From Catonia carolina (lineage: Eukaryota > Arthropoda > Insecta > Hemiptera > Achilidae), in NCBI GenBank assembly GCA_035578175.1, contig JAQMRL010000003.1, positions 91,180,469 through 91,244,468 of the forward strand: a stretch of 64,000 nt of DNA, given 5' to 3'. The notes beneath the pieces were generated by a model. That model was not told where the DNA came from. It searched no databases and worked only from the letters and a program-made list of their open reading frames with translations. Shown here one piece after another: positions 45,605-59,500 of this stretch (position 1 is its first letter; each line of letters opens with the position of its first letter). Both the position numbers and the translations under genes were made by a program.

Positions 45605-46930
45605 ATAAATTTAGGTAGGGTGGTATAAGTAAAAAAGTCTGTAAAACACTAGATATTTACAGAATAAATGTATATCTCCTTTGTGCACATATATTTTTTT
45701 AATAATTCAATATCACCACTAACTTAATCTCACAATATTGGTAATCAAGTCTACATTTTATAATCTTTATAAAATGGTGTTTTTAAACGTATTATCTTGT
45801 TTTGTTAATTTTTTGTACTTAACCTTTCCGAAACCTTGGGTAATAATAACTTAACTAAGTCTTACAGTATTACCTCATTTATCCAGATGTCAGATTACTT
45901 GGATCAATCTGGATCAGAAAAAATATATAGTAAAACCCTGTTTATCCAAAACTCACTTAACCAAAACGAATGTAAAAAACTTATTCTTTAATTTGCTGAT
46001 TAGTCTACTAAATTTCAATATGATGTACATACACACGAACAACATTTAAATACCTGTTTGTATATAGTGTTAACGTACTAATGAACAGTGTGTAATGAAA
46101 TAAATTACAAAAATAGAGTTTCACTATTTGCGAAATTCGTTTACTCATTCGTCACCTCCAGGGCGCGCTTCTAATAAAATAATGACATGATGTTTCAGCA
46201 AAAAACCGGTTCCGTAAAATATCTCACTTTTTTTAAAAAAAAAGAAGACTAACAATAATTTAAAAAGATACCATAAATATGAATTAGGCTACTGTTCAAT
46301 ATTACATTTTGTTCTACTGAAAATTTCTGTCTTTAATTAATACATACAAATAAACAGTCATAAAAAATATAGTATAATCATTTTTACCATTTTTTAACTC
46401 TAAAAGTTTAAAAACTATCTGCATCCATCAAATTACCGTTTCGTAAAAAATTTCTGGTTCCATTTTAAAGATTCGCCCATAAAACTGAATTATTATTTTT
46501 CTTACTCTGTTTTTTTTTGTTTTTCCATTCCTCAATAATTATATATTTATTACTTCTTAGGACTTTTGATTTATTTATTTCCATTTTTTACGTTAAAACT
46601 CTTCTTCTGGTGGAAGTTACATTCTGATCTGTATAGTACTTCAGGTTTTAGTTTTAGCTGTGTTACAGTGTTTTCATTAACAGATTAACGATATCAATTT
46701 ATCTTGTTATTATTTCCTGTCAGTTGATATGTTCACTCCATTTTATTCTTTATTTCATTGTCATTCTCTTTGATTACACAACGTACATATGTAAATTTCT
46801 TTACTCATTATTTTCTAATATTTTAATAAGTATTTTGGACGTTTTCTTTCTATAATATTCAGTTTTTCTTATGATAATTCCCACTTTTATTGAACTTTCT
46901 ACTTAAATCTGTATTTGTCTTTTGTCTGTA
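45605..46930. other. Light-chain 5' UTR intron, AT-rich
   Basis: Nothing recognised beyond poly-T/poly-A tracts. Confidence 0.5.
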
Positions 46931-46942
46931 CTATTATCTGAT

Positions 46943-47339
46943 GTTGTTGTTTAGGTCAACAGCCGAAAGGCTGGTTTGAACCTCTAGAGGTTTTACTAAG
47001 TAAAAACGAGGAGTGAGGTGGTTTACCATTGCCTTCCTCACTGAGTTGAAAGCGTATGCTTATCAGCATGCCAGGCCCTCCGAAAAGCACCCACTTTCCA
47101 CCCTACAAATGACACCTTCACTTCATTCACCACAGGGTCTGGCTGTATAGTGAAATTCATTACTATCAGAGGAGATAACTCTGACTAGTGTCTTTTACAC
47201 CTCTACCTCTTCTGTTCTTAAATAGTTCAGTCATATAATTGTCTGACTATGTGATAAGAAACAGAACTATTTTTTTTAGCCCTGGAACCACAGATCAAGT
47301 GCAATTAATTTAACACTCCACCTGCCTGTTATGGGCATT
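46943..47339 (-). mobile_element. Retroposon family C (SINE-like), copy 2
   Basis: It matches the copy at 16824-17219 over its whole length in inverse orientation. Its (CAA)n tail appears as gttgttgtt at the left. Its own target duplication is attatctgat (46933-46942 and 47340-47349). It sits only about 100 bp upstream of the first coding exon of the ferritin light chain, inside the 5' UTR intron. Confidence 0.85.
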
Positions 47340-47437
47340 ATTATCTGATATTGTGATTTTACTACATTATTATTAAAAAAAAATTAATTGAAATTGTTTT
47401 GTATGGTTAATAATGTTTGTTGTTTACAGTTAACAAG

Positions 47438-47543
47438 ATGAAGTTAGTTTTAGTGGTTGGATTATTATGCCTGGCTTATTTGAGTGATAGTACTCAAATG
47501 CATTCGCATTGTTCATCAGGCACTACAGACTACTGTAATAATG
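47438..47543 (+). CDS. Fer2LCH: Ferritin light chain coding exon 1 (signal peptide)
   Basis: It encodes MKLVLVVGLLCLAYLSDSTQ and continues to TTDYCNN, plus one base. It is preceded by acceptor TTTACAG and eight untranslated bases, and followed by GTAAGT. Phase 1, as in the heavy-chain signal-peptide exon. Confidence 0.93.
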
Positions 47544-50500
47544 GTAAGTACAGGTATTTTGTTAACATTAATTCTGTGGTGTTAGGTATAAAGGTGTTAA
47601 GTCAAAAATTGTTGATTTTGAGTTAAGCGTACTACCCGGTTTAGAAAAATTTTCTCTTTCAATTGGTGCAAAGGGCTTAAGTGTAGCTAACTCCTGAAGT
47701 GAGTTATGTTGACTGGCTTTATAAAAGTTTTCTCTTCGCGTAACAGTATAAAAGTCTTAATTGTAAATGATACCTTTAGATTTAGTTTCTCAGTCTTTTT
47801 TAGTAGTACAAAAAATCTTAAGTTGAGTTAAGACCTTTATACCAATAGTAGTTTATTTAGTTTCTCAGTCTTTTTTAGTTGCACAAAAGGTCTTAAGTTG
47901 AGTTAACCTTTATACCAAAAGTAGTTTATTATTTCACCAATATCAACTGAAAAAAATCAAATTGAAATGGTCGAAATGACAAGAAACCAAAGGGAAACTC
48001 GTGACTTAAATAACTGTAGTAAGAATTTACCAGGTCAAAAGGTATTAAGTTACACTGTAAACGGTAAAGGTCTTAAGTCGTGAATTGCCCCCCAAAAAAA
48101 GGGCCACAGTGTAGACATAAGGGAATTTTTATTTTCGTTGTTAAGTAGAAAACAAAAGAAATGTATAACAAATTATAAAAACAATTTTTGGAAGAGACAA
48201 TTACAAAAACTATCCTTAAAAAATAAAAAAATATATCAATTATAATGTCTCAAATTTTCATTTGCTTTTCCTGAAAAATTAATATTTTCAAGTTAAGACC
48301 TTTATACCTATCGCTACAGAATTAGCCATTTATTAACACAGTTTTGTGCCTCTATTCTCAATTATATTGTATGCTATAATCTGTCCACAAGAAAAGCCAG
48401 CTTCACTTTTATGTCCGTTTGTCAGAAATAATTTTTAGCAACATTTTTTAAGCTTAGTGCATTTACCATTTCCATGTGCAACTCTTATGTCATTTTTTAC
48501 AATTTTTTAAAAATTGTTCTACAAAGTTTGGTTAGGGGAATTTTTTTTACAGCTACATGTTTACTAGAGTAAATTTATAATAGTGACATGCAGTGTTATA
48601 GAAAAGTCGTTAAGATTATATTTTTTCCTTGCTAGACACGGATGTAGACAGAAAAACTAGCAAGAAAAAATAAAAACTTTAATGGTACTCGGCCTATAAC
48701 TACTTGTAAACTGTTAAATTTTAACCAACGTAATTCTCCTATAACAATAGTAGGGTCATTATTGTAAATTTAATTTTGGAAGAAATTTAGCTATAAAAAT
48801 AAATTACACTTACCAAAAATTATAGAAAATTACTGTAGAGTCATAAGCCTATGTGGAAACAAGAAATGTTTAAAGCGTAAGAAATGTTGTTAAAATTTGT
48901 TTCTGATAAATGAGGGACATAAAAAAGTGACCCAATCTTCCTTGTGGACAGAATATTGTATGATAAAATAGAAAATCCACACTTCATGTTGGGTTTTAAC
49001 CACAGTGTATACTATGAACGTGTTGGACTTTAGAATACCTTATTAGTAGCTGATTGCTCATTTGAAATAATGATTTACCAAAAGCTTGGCTGGCTGTTTA
49101 TATTCTATATTTAATTGAATAATTGATTATTTCATTATAAATAAATATAATTATGCATAATGAAGTGTTAACTAGGTGATTAGTATTTTTCATAATAATA
49201 ATTATGAATATTTGGCATAATATTTTACATTACAATGTGTGTTTCTTTGATAAATATAATTATGAATTTATTATTAGAGTTAATTGTTGTGTTTTTATTT
49301 ATTTACCTTGAATTGCAAAAGAAAATTGATAATTGGCCTCTTACAAGAAAAACATTACACAACATAGGTTTAATACATGATAGTCCAGTAAGAAAAATTA
49401 AAATCAAAGAGGTCGTAGGTATTATTTATTACTTTTTTTTTGAGAAACAAAACAATTAATTTTAATACAATTTTTAGCATTGTCTATGATTTAGGCTATT
49501 TTAAATTTACGATGCTTCTCTGTCATTTTAGCCTAATTTTAATTGTGTTTAGAATTATCTCAGATATAAAACTTAACGTATTTAATAATTGCCATTAATA
49601 TTAGTATTTAAATAACTATTTACTATTACCAAAATTACCACCATTGTTACAAAAATAAAATATAATATTTTTTAATAATTTATTATTCTGTAATTACATT
49701 GTAGTACTATTTATGAAAAACATGTTTAATCTATTTTAATTGATGCAACTTGTTGATTTAATATTATTGCAGAATTTTGTATTGTCTTTTACCCAAGTTA
49801 TATCAGTTCAAAATATTTAAAAATTATTTACAATCAACATTCTCCGAACAACCACTTCTATCCAGTTACCACCTCTATTTACCAGAGCCATCCAAATAGT
49901 GGTATCCGTTTCAAAATTATAAAAGAACTATTGAATATTGTTTGTAATAAAAATTTTATGTGTAAAGTACGTAGCTTAATTTTCTCTATATAGTTGCCAT
50001 GCAAATTTAATTATCTGTCATAACAAGTGACAAGTTTTGTATACCAGTTCATTAAAATAAAACACCATGCCTTCTTCAGTTCTTCATCACTTTACAATGT
50101 CATCCTGCTAAAAAGTCCATGAGTTATTTTAAAGAAATGAAAATCTGAAGAAGCTACGTCTGGGCCATAGGGTGGATGGTTAAAAATTTTTCCTCTCGAG
50201 TTGTTGAATAAGTTTTGTATTTCCCAGATGTACGAGGCCTGGCATTGTTGTGGAGGAGAATGATACCGCTAGACAACAGATCTTGCCATCGATTCCGAAT
50301 CTCCCACCTTTATTTCTTTAATTTGCACAATATGCATCACAATTAACAAATTAAACGCTATTTGGGTGTTCGGAATTTACATGCTGTGATGGACCTGGTC
50401 TCACCAATTCTGAGGCTTGAAGCCTCTCCATCACCACAAACGAATCAGATTTATTCCACGACTTTTGTTTAAATTCATAATAATAAAAAAAATAATTCAA

Positions 50501-53500
50501 TATTCTTATCTCTTTTATTTTTGTTAAAAGCAAAAATTCAAGATGATTAATTAAAACTAAAAACCCTAATTATAAAATAAAAATTGTAGCAACAATCGCA
50601 AAAAAAAACTGAGCGGTATCTGAAAATGATCTTTACTTTAAGACAGTAAATGTTTTGAAGCACTGCATGGTAAAATGAAACACTGTGAAGCTGCTGGCAT
50701 ATAAAAAGAACAATAAACGTTTAAGAGGTGTCAGCCATCCCCAACGTGTTAATAGTGTCTCCACGGGTCATAAAATCAATGAGCAATGTAACTCGCTAAT
50801 ATCCAGAAAGCAATTATCATTAGTTTCCAGGTAGATGCTATCATCTTGAATTTGTTTTGTGAATGAGCATGATGCCACATCATTAACTGTTAGTTTACTC
50901 TCACATGATACCTAACAAACCCCCTATGTTTCATCACCAGTGATAATGTGACTCAAGAAAGAGTCTTCTTTAACACGTTCAGCGCATGGACGCATACGTG
51001 GTGCCAAGCAGTACCTCATCTGCTGCGCCATTTGTGCGTCCCACACAGTATTGTTTTTCTGGCGTTCTTACATCATTGGTTTTTCAGTTGTGCTGTTTAT
51101 ATTTTAGTGGCATGTTAATTGAATTACAGTAAAGTAGTACAGTAAAACTACAGGTTTGTTTTAACAAATGTTTATAATGACTGATGACATTATAAGTGTT
51201 TATAATGGTTATGATGACTATAACCAATCATTATTACATCATCAGTGTTATTTTCTATGTAATTTACTCCTTATTTTTGTAAACAGAAAATATTTATAAT
51301 GTACTACTACTCATTAAAATCAACTTTGTTCTTAATTTTTCTAATAAACCCAAAACAAATAAAACATTCTTTGTTTATTAGTCAAACCCCTTCTACCACT
51401 ATACTAGGGTACAATTTTAATAGAACCAGCGGATTTTGTGCAGTAAAATGTTTACAATTTATGAATCGTATCTGATGCCATTCCTGCTTACTGCTGGCAA
51501 AACAATCGTATTTTCAGAAAAATGTTTCACAAGATGTCGTCGTAAGGTAATAAATCCTCTTTGTCAGTTTTACTAAGAATTTTTTGTTATGCAACTTTCA
51601 GTTTTGTCGAATATTAAACTAATAAAACAAAACATTTTTGATTATTACGTAAACAATAAAATAATAACGAAACTGAAAATGCATGCGCTAGTTGTGTATA
51701 AATACAAAAAACAAAGCGGACGCGCCACGTATGCGTCTTTATTTTTTTTTTTGCTGTAAAATTGCACAATATAATCCCTACTAAGGATAAATATCATTTT
51801 TATACATTGTTTAACCTAATTATTTAAAAAAAGTATATTGGGCTTACAGAGTCTTCTAGTCATTTCTTGGTGGCACTCAACGTGTTAACTGACTACTGCT
51901 CCAATAATGTCATTCCTGTACCCATATGCTTCATTTTGTGTTCACCAGTAAGCATGCCAGGACCACATTGCATAAATGTTCACATATTTCAGATAATGTT
52001 TTGACTATTTTATAAATAATGTTACCCCTTTTGTTTCGGGCGAAAACCAAAAAAACCAGAAAACAAAATTGGCATTGGGGAAACAAAAAAAACTCCAACA
52101 GGAGGGACTGCAGTGATGTGATACCAAAATTAAATCGAGAAAATAGTTTACTAAAAATAATTTAATAAGCTGTTAAATAAATAGAGTAATTAAAAATTAC
52201 GGTTACAAACAATTTCATCATTAACGGAGTAAGTTATACAAGCGCATAAATGAATTTTTACCAAAAAAATAGCCAAATTTCCAAAAAAGCAAAATACATT
52301 TTAAAAATATTAATACATCAATATATTTAATTACACATGCTTAGTACTGGATCCAGTTTTAAAAAAAATAATATAAAAAAGGTTGATAATTAATAATAAA
52401 TGTAATAATAAAAGAAACAATTGATTGAATTTTCAATTAGGATAGGCCTTTTAAATAATGAATTGATAAAGTTGAAAAATAAATTAATTCGTAAGGAAAC
52501 ATTATTAATTTGGCTTTAAGATGATTATTTAGATAATATAAAAATAAATTATTATTTGATTTAAAAAGAATAGTTCTTTTTATTTTAACAAAACCAATTG
52601 GATAAAACCAAAATGCAAATTAAAAAAATTTGAAAGTAATGTTATACAAACAAAATATAATTTTAAAAAATTTAGGTAGAAAAGATAAAAAAAATAGAAT
52701 ATGGAACTAGATTAAGTCCACACATTATTATCGCAAGATACAAGGTAAAGATGAAATTTAATTTTTTATCATAACATAATTTTTTATATAAAAAATGCTT
52801 CAAGGTAGTTTTTTGAAAAGACGAATCACATCGCCGATAAGAAATTTTCGGGTACGAAAAGCAAATGCATATCGGATGCCCCTTGGCCCAAACAGGATTA
52901 CGTTAATTCTTGCACAGAATAGCTTTAGACAGGGCTTGAAAAGGATCCATCCCAAATTAGATTTAATTCTGCCCCAAACTGGGTCCCTGCAAAGAGCAGA
53001 AAAACCAGGACTTAGTAAAGAAGAAAGCTACCCCAAAACACCAAAAAAGGTAGTCAAATCCCATAGGCTCAAAAAGTTCATATAAAAAATTTAAGATAAG
53101 GTTTAAAATACCCAAAGGTTTACAAAATTTACAAGATTTTAAATTAAACATTTTCGGCTACCATGGGTTTTAACTACAAATAAAAAAAGAGAGACTTACC
53201 GGAACATGGGAAAGCAAAAAGGTCAAGACCAAAAACAGCATAACGCACCCCGAAAAAGACTTAAAAAAAACATTAACGACATAAGTACCAAAACGCGTCA
53301 GATGCCATGACCTTTCGCTGCAAGAAGGACGAGACACGCAAAATTTACCAAAAAAGAAAACTCGGTATGACGTCACGGATCCCCTCCAACAAGGAGGAGA
53401 GGAACTAGTACCGCAGATAAGACAGATGGCAGCGAACGGAAAGCAAAAGCCTAAAAGAGCGAATCAATTAAGAGATAATTAATTAACGTCGACAGAGCAG

Positions 53501-56500
53501 ATAACGAAAAAATTAATCCAAATAGAACAATGCAAGGAAAATTAATTTCAAAAATAAAATGTAACATTGAAAATAAATGTTACAATAATTTTTCGTAAAA
53601 CATTAGGGACATATTCATAAATTTCATCAACTATCAAGTGTTATTCTTTATGACTTTGTCAATTATTGATCTTAGCATTTCATCCATAATGACTGACAAC
53701 TGACCTGAACACTTGTTATCATAGATGTTCTCCCTCCACAAGTTGAAGTTACGACTCCAGTATCAATAAGATGACTTAAAAAGTACATCATCTTCATTTG
53801 ATTGTGAATATCATATGGTAGCACATTTCTTACATTGAGTAATTTAGTTTCAATCCTAACTTTATTAGTGGTAGCATTCTTTATTTTCTTGAACATTATA
53901 CACACTGAGAAAAACAATGGAGTCAGTGACTGCAACACAGAGATTCACACACAGACAGGAGACATACAACTGAAAGTGTTAGACATTGACTGGCAGCTAC
54001 TCTGTTCACCAGAGATTTCCATATGGCACAAAAGATACTACTTTCTGAATCACCTCGTACAACCAATTTTATTCATGAGAATCGTGTTTTAATTTAAAAT
54101 CCTCTTCAGCGACCACACCTCTGAACGGCTGCGATATAATTGGCATTTAATTTCTGTTCTGACTATGGAGTATTTAAAATTAAAAATCTACTAATGAACA
54201 AAATTTTATGTATACCATGAAATACAAGCCCAAGTTTATTACTGCAAAACAGTTGGACGTTAAACAAAACAAAAAAAACAATTTTATTACAGCAAAAATC
54301 TGTTCACCCTGCATTCATTTTGTATGTTTCTTTGCACAGGTCAATTACAACCGTTAAGCCTTTTAGGTATCGCTTAAAAAGTCTTGTTCTTACAGTAACT
54401 ATTACTATTCCCACATGTGCTGTAAGATTTAGCAAATTAATGAAACACACCATTGTTAAAATTATACGACACATTGTTTGAAATTACGTAGGTTAATATT
54501 TTAATTATAATGTTGAAACTGAAAATATTGATTGATCATAATAATAATTATAACAAAAATTTAAATTTATATATATTAAATAAACGCTTTGTTGAAGTGA
54601 TTTTTTTATTTATTAATTTTTCTCTCAATTTTTTAATTTTCAGAAACACCTATCTGCCTAGAAACTATGAAGTCATCCAAATGTAATGCACTTTACTCTG
54701 GATTTCATTTAGTACGTGATCAGTTGGAAAAATATGTCCTTCAGCACATCTCACAGAGCTACAAATATTTAATACTGGTATGAGTTAATGTATTCTGTAC
54801 CATTTTTACTTTTTCTTGCCTGTATGAATATATAGGAAGGAAAGTATTGTTTTCATGTTAGTTTTTTTGAAATGAAATTTTCACCAGATATACATGTTTT
54901 CAGACCGCCGAACCCAAAAAACATGTTTTAGCGATTGGTCTGTGTGTGTGTGTGTGAACAGAATGGTAGTAGTTTATTCGTGTAATTTTTTACTTTTTTC
55001 CTATTTTCTCAAAAACGGCTCCTACGATTTTATTTTTAAATCACTCATTTACTACATTTCTTATGCTTTACAAGATAAGATAGGCGTTATCTGCTGAAAT
55101 TACCGAGAGGCTATGCTTTTATACAAAAAAATCCAGTTTTTTTAAGATTGTGGATTTTTATATGCATCGTAGATTCAAAAAAGGAAACAATTGAGTATTT
55201 TAAATCTAATGAGAAACAAATTGGTTTTATATAAATATTATATAATTTACTAAATTTGAATTTTTAAAAGAACAAAAGTTATCAGCATTTAATAAATGTT
55301 AAGTGCACTGGACATTTAATGAGCGAAACTGGAATTTTTGTAATTTCACATGTGTTTCACTGCTTTAATAAAGTGATTTTGAACCAGTTAAAAAAATATT
55401 TTGTTATATTACGATTGTTTCCTTTTTACTGTGTATTATTGTACATGTTAAAATTGTAAGTATTTCTTTAGTTACTTCTCTGATTTTCTTCTTCGAAGAT
55501 TTGCCTTTTCATTTTATGTGTATTATATATAGCCTACACTACTAAGATATTTCCTGACATAACCTAAAATGATGTTCTTTGGGTGTTGCTCTGTAGTTAG
55601 CATTGTTTTTTTTTTGGATCTAGAAGCAATTTTCCCCAATTGTATGTATATTTACGCATTTGGTAAAATAACTGAAATTTTTCATTATAAATGTTCTGAC
55701 GATGATGATATAATTATTCGTAGACACAAGTTACAATAGATTCATTAGATAAATGTTAAATAATAAGAATGTTATATCACTGTCATTATGTAGTCTGATA
55801 ATTTCTCGTGTCATTTTTCTTTTGTGAGAATTATATCTAAACAAGACTACTGGCTGTATACAGAAATGTTTAGTTAGTATGTACATAATTTATGTCGTAC
55901 TCCAAGAATTTAAAGAATTGCTAACAAAAATGTTTTTAGCAGCAGCTTCGTAGGCACAGTGGTGTAATCTTAAACTTTGAAGTTGAAGATCCTTACTTTG
56001 ATTTCAAGTTAAGATTTAAAATCAACTGACTATCACTGCAAACTTATAAGATAACAGACCCAAGGTAATCTCTTAGTACTTGACTACAGTTCTATTACTC
56101 TACCTGACCATTTGACCTTTTTGTAGTTTCATAAAACCATTATTAATTTGGTTATTGTTTTTGTAGTCATCTAGGTTTAACAGAGTCAACAGGGACAGAG
56201 AAGGATTTGAAAAACTTTACAAAAAGTTATCAGATGATACCTGGAAAGATGCTATCGAAATTATTCAGTACATTACGAAAAGAGGAGGTCATGTGAATGT
56301 TAATGTTATTGAAGAAGACAAATCTATGACAAAAATTGTAAGTATTTCTTAAGTTACTTCTCTGAATGCCAATCAAATAAACAAGGTTTTACTTCAATGA
56401 GAAACAAATTTTAGTCTCTTGAAGCATGTTTTGATCTCCATAAATTTTTTCTCAACAATCTGTACCACGTCTAATCTTAATGTTATTATAAACCTTTCCA

Positions 56501-59500
56501 CAGTTTTTCATGACCCACTTGTCAGTTTTGTGCACCCTTTTTGACAATCCACACGGAAAAGATTGATACTGTTTTTAATTGTACGCCGGTCCGTAGTTCA
56601 TATTTTGTCCACTATGCGCTGTGATGGGGGTTGCTGCTGCCGATAGAATGCGCCAGCGGTCATACCTCTCACAGCGCATGTACCAAGGGGCATCATATAG
56701 TATCTGCGACTGGCGAGGCAAGAGTGGAGAAGGTGACAGTATCGATACTCTCTGTGTTGCGAGTAATCGATACGGGGAAGTGACAGCTCAACATTGAGTT
56801 TCATTCCAGTCATCTCTACCCCCATTCCCTTACCCTCGCTTCACCGGCGACTGCTCCCCTTCGGGGGCAGCGGTAAAAGGTGCACGCTGCGTCGGCGACG
56901 CGCTCCTATTAGATTAGGCAGCGGTACAGACGATCCCGATTTCACTTAACCGGTGACTGCTCCTCCTCGGAGGCAGCGGTGAAGGTGATCGCTGTGTCGG
57001 CGGCTGCTCCTAATCTTTTAGGCAGCGGCGAAGACGACTTCCCTTTCTCCCCCCTTCGATGTTTATATTTTTGAACTACGCCGCCGATGCCCGGCCGGTC
57101 CTATGATGTTCTACGACTGCGCTACTAGAAGCCGGTGGCGACAATTGGCGCCCAACGTGGGGCGATTCATGAAGAGTGCTTCGTGAGGACCGGCGACCAT
57201 AGGACCCGACAACTACAATCTGCACTTTCTGGGAAAGTATAAATCCAGTGGCGCCCAACACAAACTACAACATGGAAGTAACAGCCGAACAATCCAGTAC
57301 AGCGGATCTCTGCATCCGGCCAAAGGCCGAGATCATTAACCAAGAGTGCATCCACTTCGCTCGACCGTTCCATCTCGCCTGTATCCAGCCCTCCACCGAC
57401 CCGAGGTACGTCTGCCACAACATGGAGCTGGTAGACACAGAACACAACCACTCCAGCGATGCTTGTCACAATTCCATCCACAGTAACAGACAACACCTCG
57501 GACTCAGCAGCAATATCACAATCTAACACCATCACGCCAGCATACGCCGGACAGCCTGGTCTGTGCAGTCTCCCGACGACAAGGAACCTGGCTCATGCTC
57601 AACCGACCTACACGTCCCAAACCACCTTTACCTTCTGCATTCCATTCAACTACCGCCAATCCAAACATGTCTTTCCTACCTATCAAATCTATCCTTCCCT
57701 TTCACTCAGTATCCTTACAACAAGATGACTAACTTCATCACACCAACATCCTCCGACTAGCCAACTACTGCCTGAGCCACCCTCACTTCAACTTCAAGAC
57801 AACACAACTACATGATTCCGCCACCAGTGAAAAGATTACTCGTTCAAATCCGATACAATCCTATCCAGAAGAACAACGTACCGCCGCCGTCGCCGATGCA
57901 AACTTCGGACCACGCTACCCAGTGATCCATAAGTCTTAATATATGATATTCATGTGAGTGAGCCAGATTGACGACTCGTCGTTCCCGCAGCTGTCAGGAG
58001 CCACATAAATGTCTATATCACGACAAAGATTCTGCGGAGCATCCAGAAACCGAAGAGACCTACCAAACAACAGCACGGCAATTCACATGGCCACGACTTC
58101 GAGCCCACGTCGATCGCTACGTCACCCAGTGCCTGCTCTGCGCCTGCACCGAAGGCAACACCTACTCACGACCAGCTGACCAACGCCACGCCGCCCCTCT
58201 CATCCTAGGGAAACGGTCTGCCTGGCTCTGATGGCCCGTACCTTCTCAGGTCAAAACCGCAGCATACTGGACGTGCCGACTCATTCTCTCGAAGCCTACC
58301 CCATGCCGAATTCAGAAGCGTACACAATCATCACCACAACAAAAACAGTGAGTTCAGTGCAGTGAAAATAAAAAAAAAATGCCACACACCATACAAGTCT
58401 GTTTATAAATATATAACGTGTAGTGTAAAAAATATATATGTAATTGTAAATATTGTGTAGTAAAAAAAAAAAAAAAAAAAACCACTAACAAGTTATGTGT
58501 ATATAATGTAAATGTAGTGCAACGTTTAAGTGTAAATATTAGTAACATTAGTAAGTAAGAATTCCTCAATATTATAATCACCTAACTTTTAGCATGTAAG
58601 TATATCCTGTAATTGTATATAATGTAGCATAGTAAGTAGCTTTTAATACCTCGGTTGCAACCATCCTTTCTTCTTTTCAATTATCTACTCTAGCATCTAA
58701 GCAAGCCTGCGCGCTCAACCATAGTATTAAGCGAGCCTACGCGCTCAACCTAGAAATTAAGCGAGCCTACGCGCTCAACCTAGAAATTAAGCGAGCCTAC
58801 GCGCTCAACCTAGAACTTAAGCGAGCCTACGTGCTCTACATAAATTCACACAGGCCTGTGAGCCCTCATTTTTTCTGTACATAATTTTTTGCCAAATAAA
58901 CATTAACTCCGGACTCGGCTCTCTCGACCGCGGAGGAATTGATACTGTTTTTAATTGTACGCCGGTCCGTAGTTCATATTTTGTCCACTATGCGCTGTGA
59001 TGGGGGTTGCTGCTGCCGATAGAATGCGCCAGCGGTCATACCTCTCACAGCGCATGTACCAAGGGGCATCATATAGTATCTGCGACTGGCGAGGCAAGAG
59101 TGGAGAAGGTAACAGTATCGATACTCTCTGTGTTGCGAGTAATCGATACGGGGAAGTGACAGCTCAACATTGAGTTTCATTCCAGTCATCTCTACCCCCA
59201 TTCCCTTACCCTCGCTTCACCGGCGACTGCTCCCCTTCGGAGGCAGCGGTATAAGGTGTACGCTGCGTCGGCGACGCGCTCCTATTAGATTGGGCAGCGG
59301 TACAGACGACCCCGATTTCACTTAACCGGTGACTGCTCCTCCTCGGAGGCAGCGGTGAAGGTGATCGCTGTGTCGGCGGCTGCTCCTAATCTTTTAGGCA
59401 GCGGCGAAGACGATTTTCCCGTCCTCCCCCTTGGAAGTTATCATTTGTTTATGAACTACGCCGCCGGAGGCCCGGCCGGTCCTATGAGCTCGACGACTGC

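Noticed and set aside
47417..47626. 69-codon frame starting at an upstream ATG as the ferritin light-chain start
   Set aside because: The ATG at 47417 lies before the TTTACAG acceptor, so it is intronic; the frame also runs past the GTAAGT donor into the next intron.
53672..53938. Possible gustatory-receptor-like exon on the minus strand
   Set aside because: A loose similarity of the HNQMKMMYFL stretch to receptor C-termini did not extend to the conserved terminal helix. A mariner-like end lies directly upstream.
56598..56825. 75-codon minus-strand protein, duplicated at 58974-59201
   Set aside because: Both copies lie inside the LTRs, so the duplication is that of the LTRs, not of a gene.
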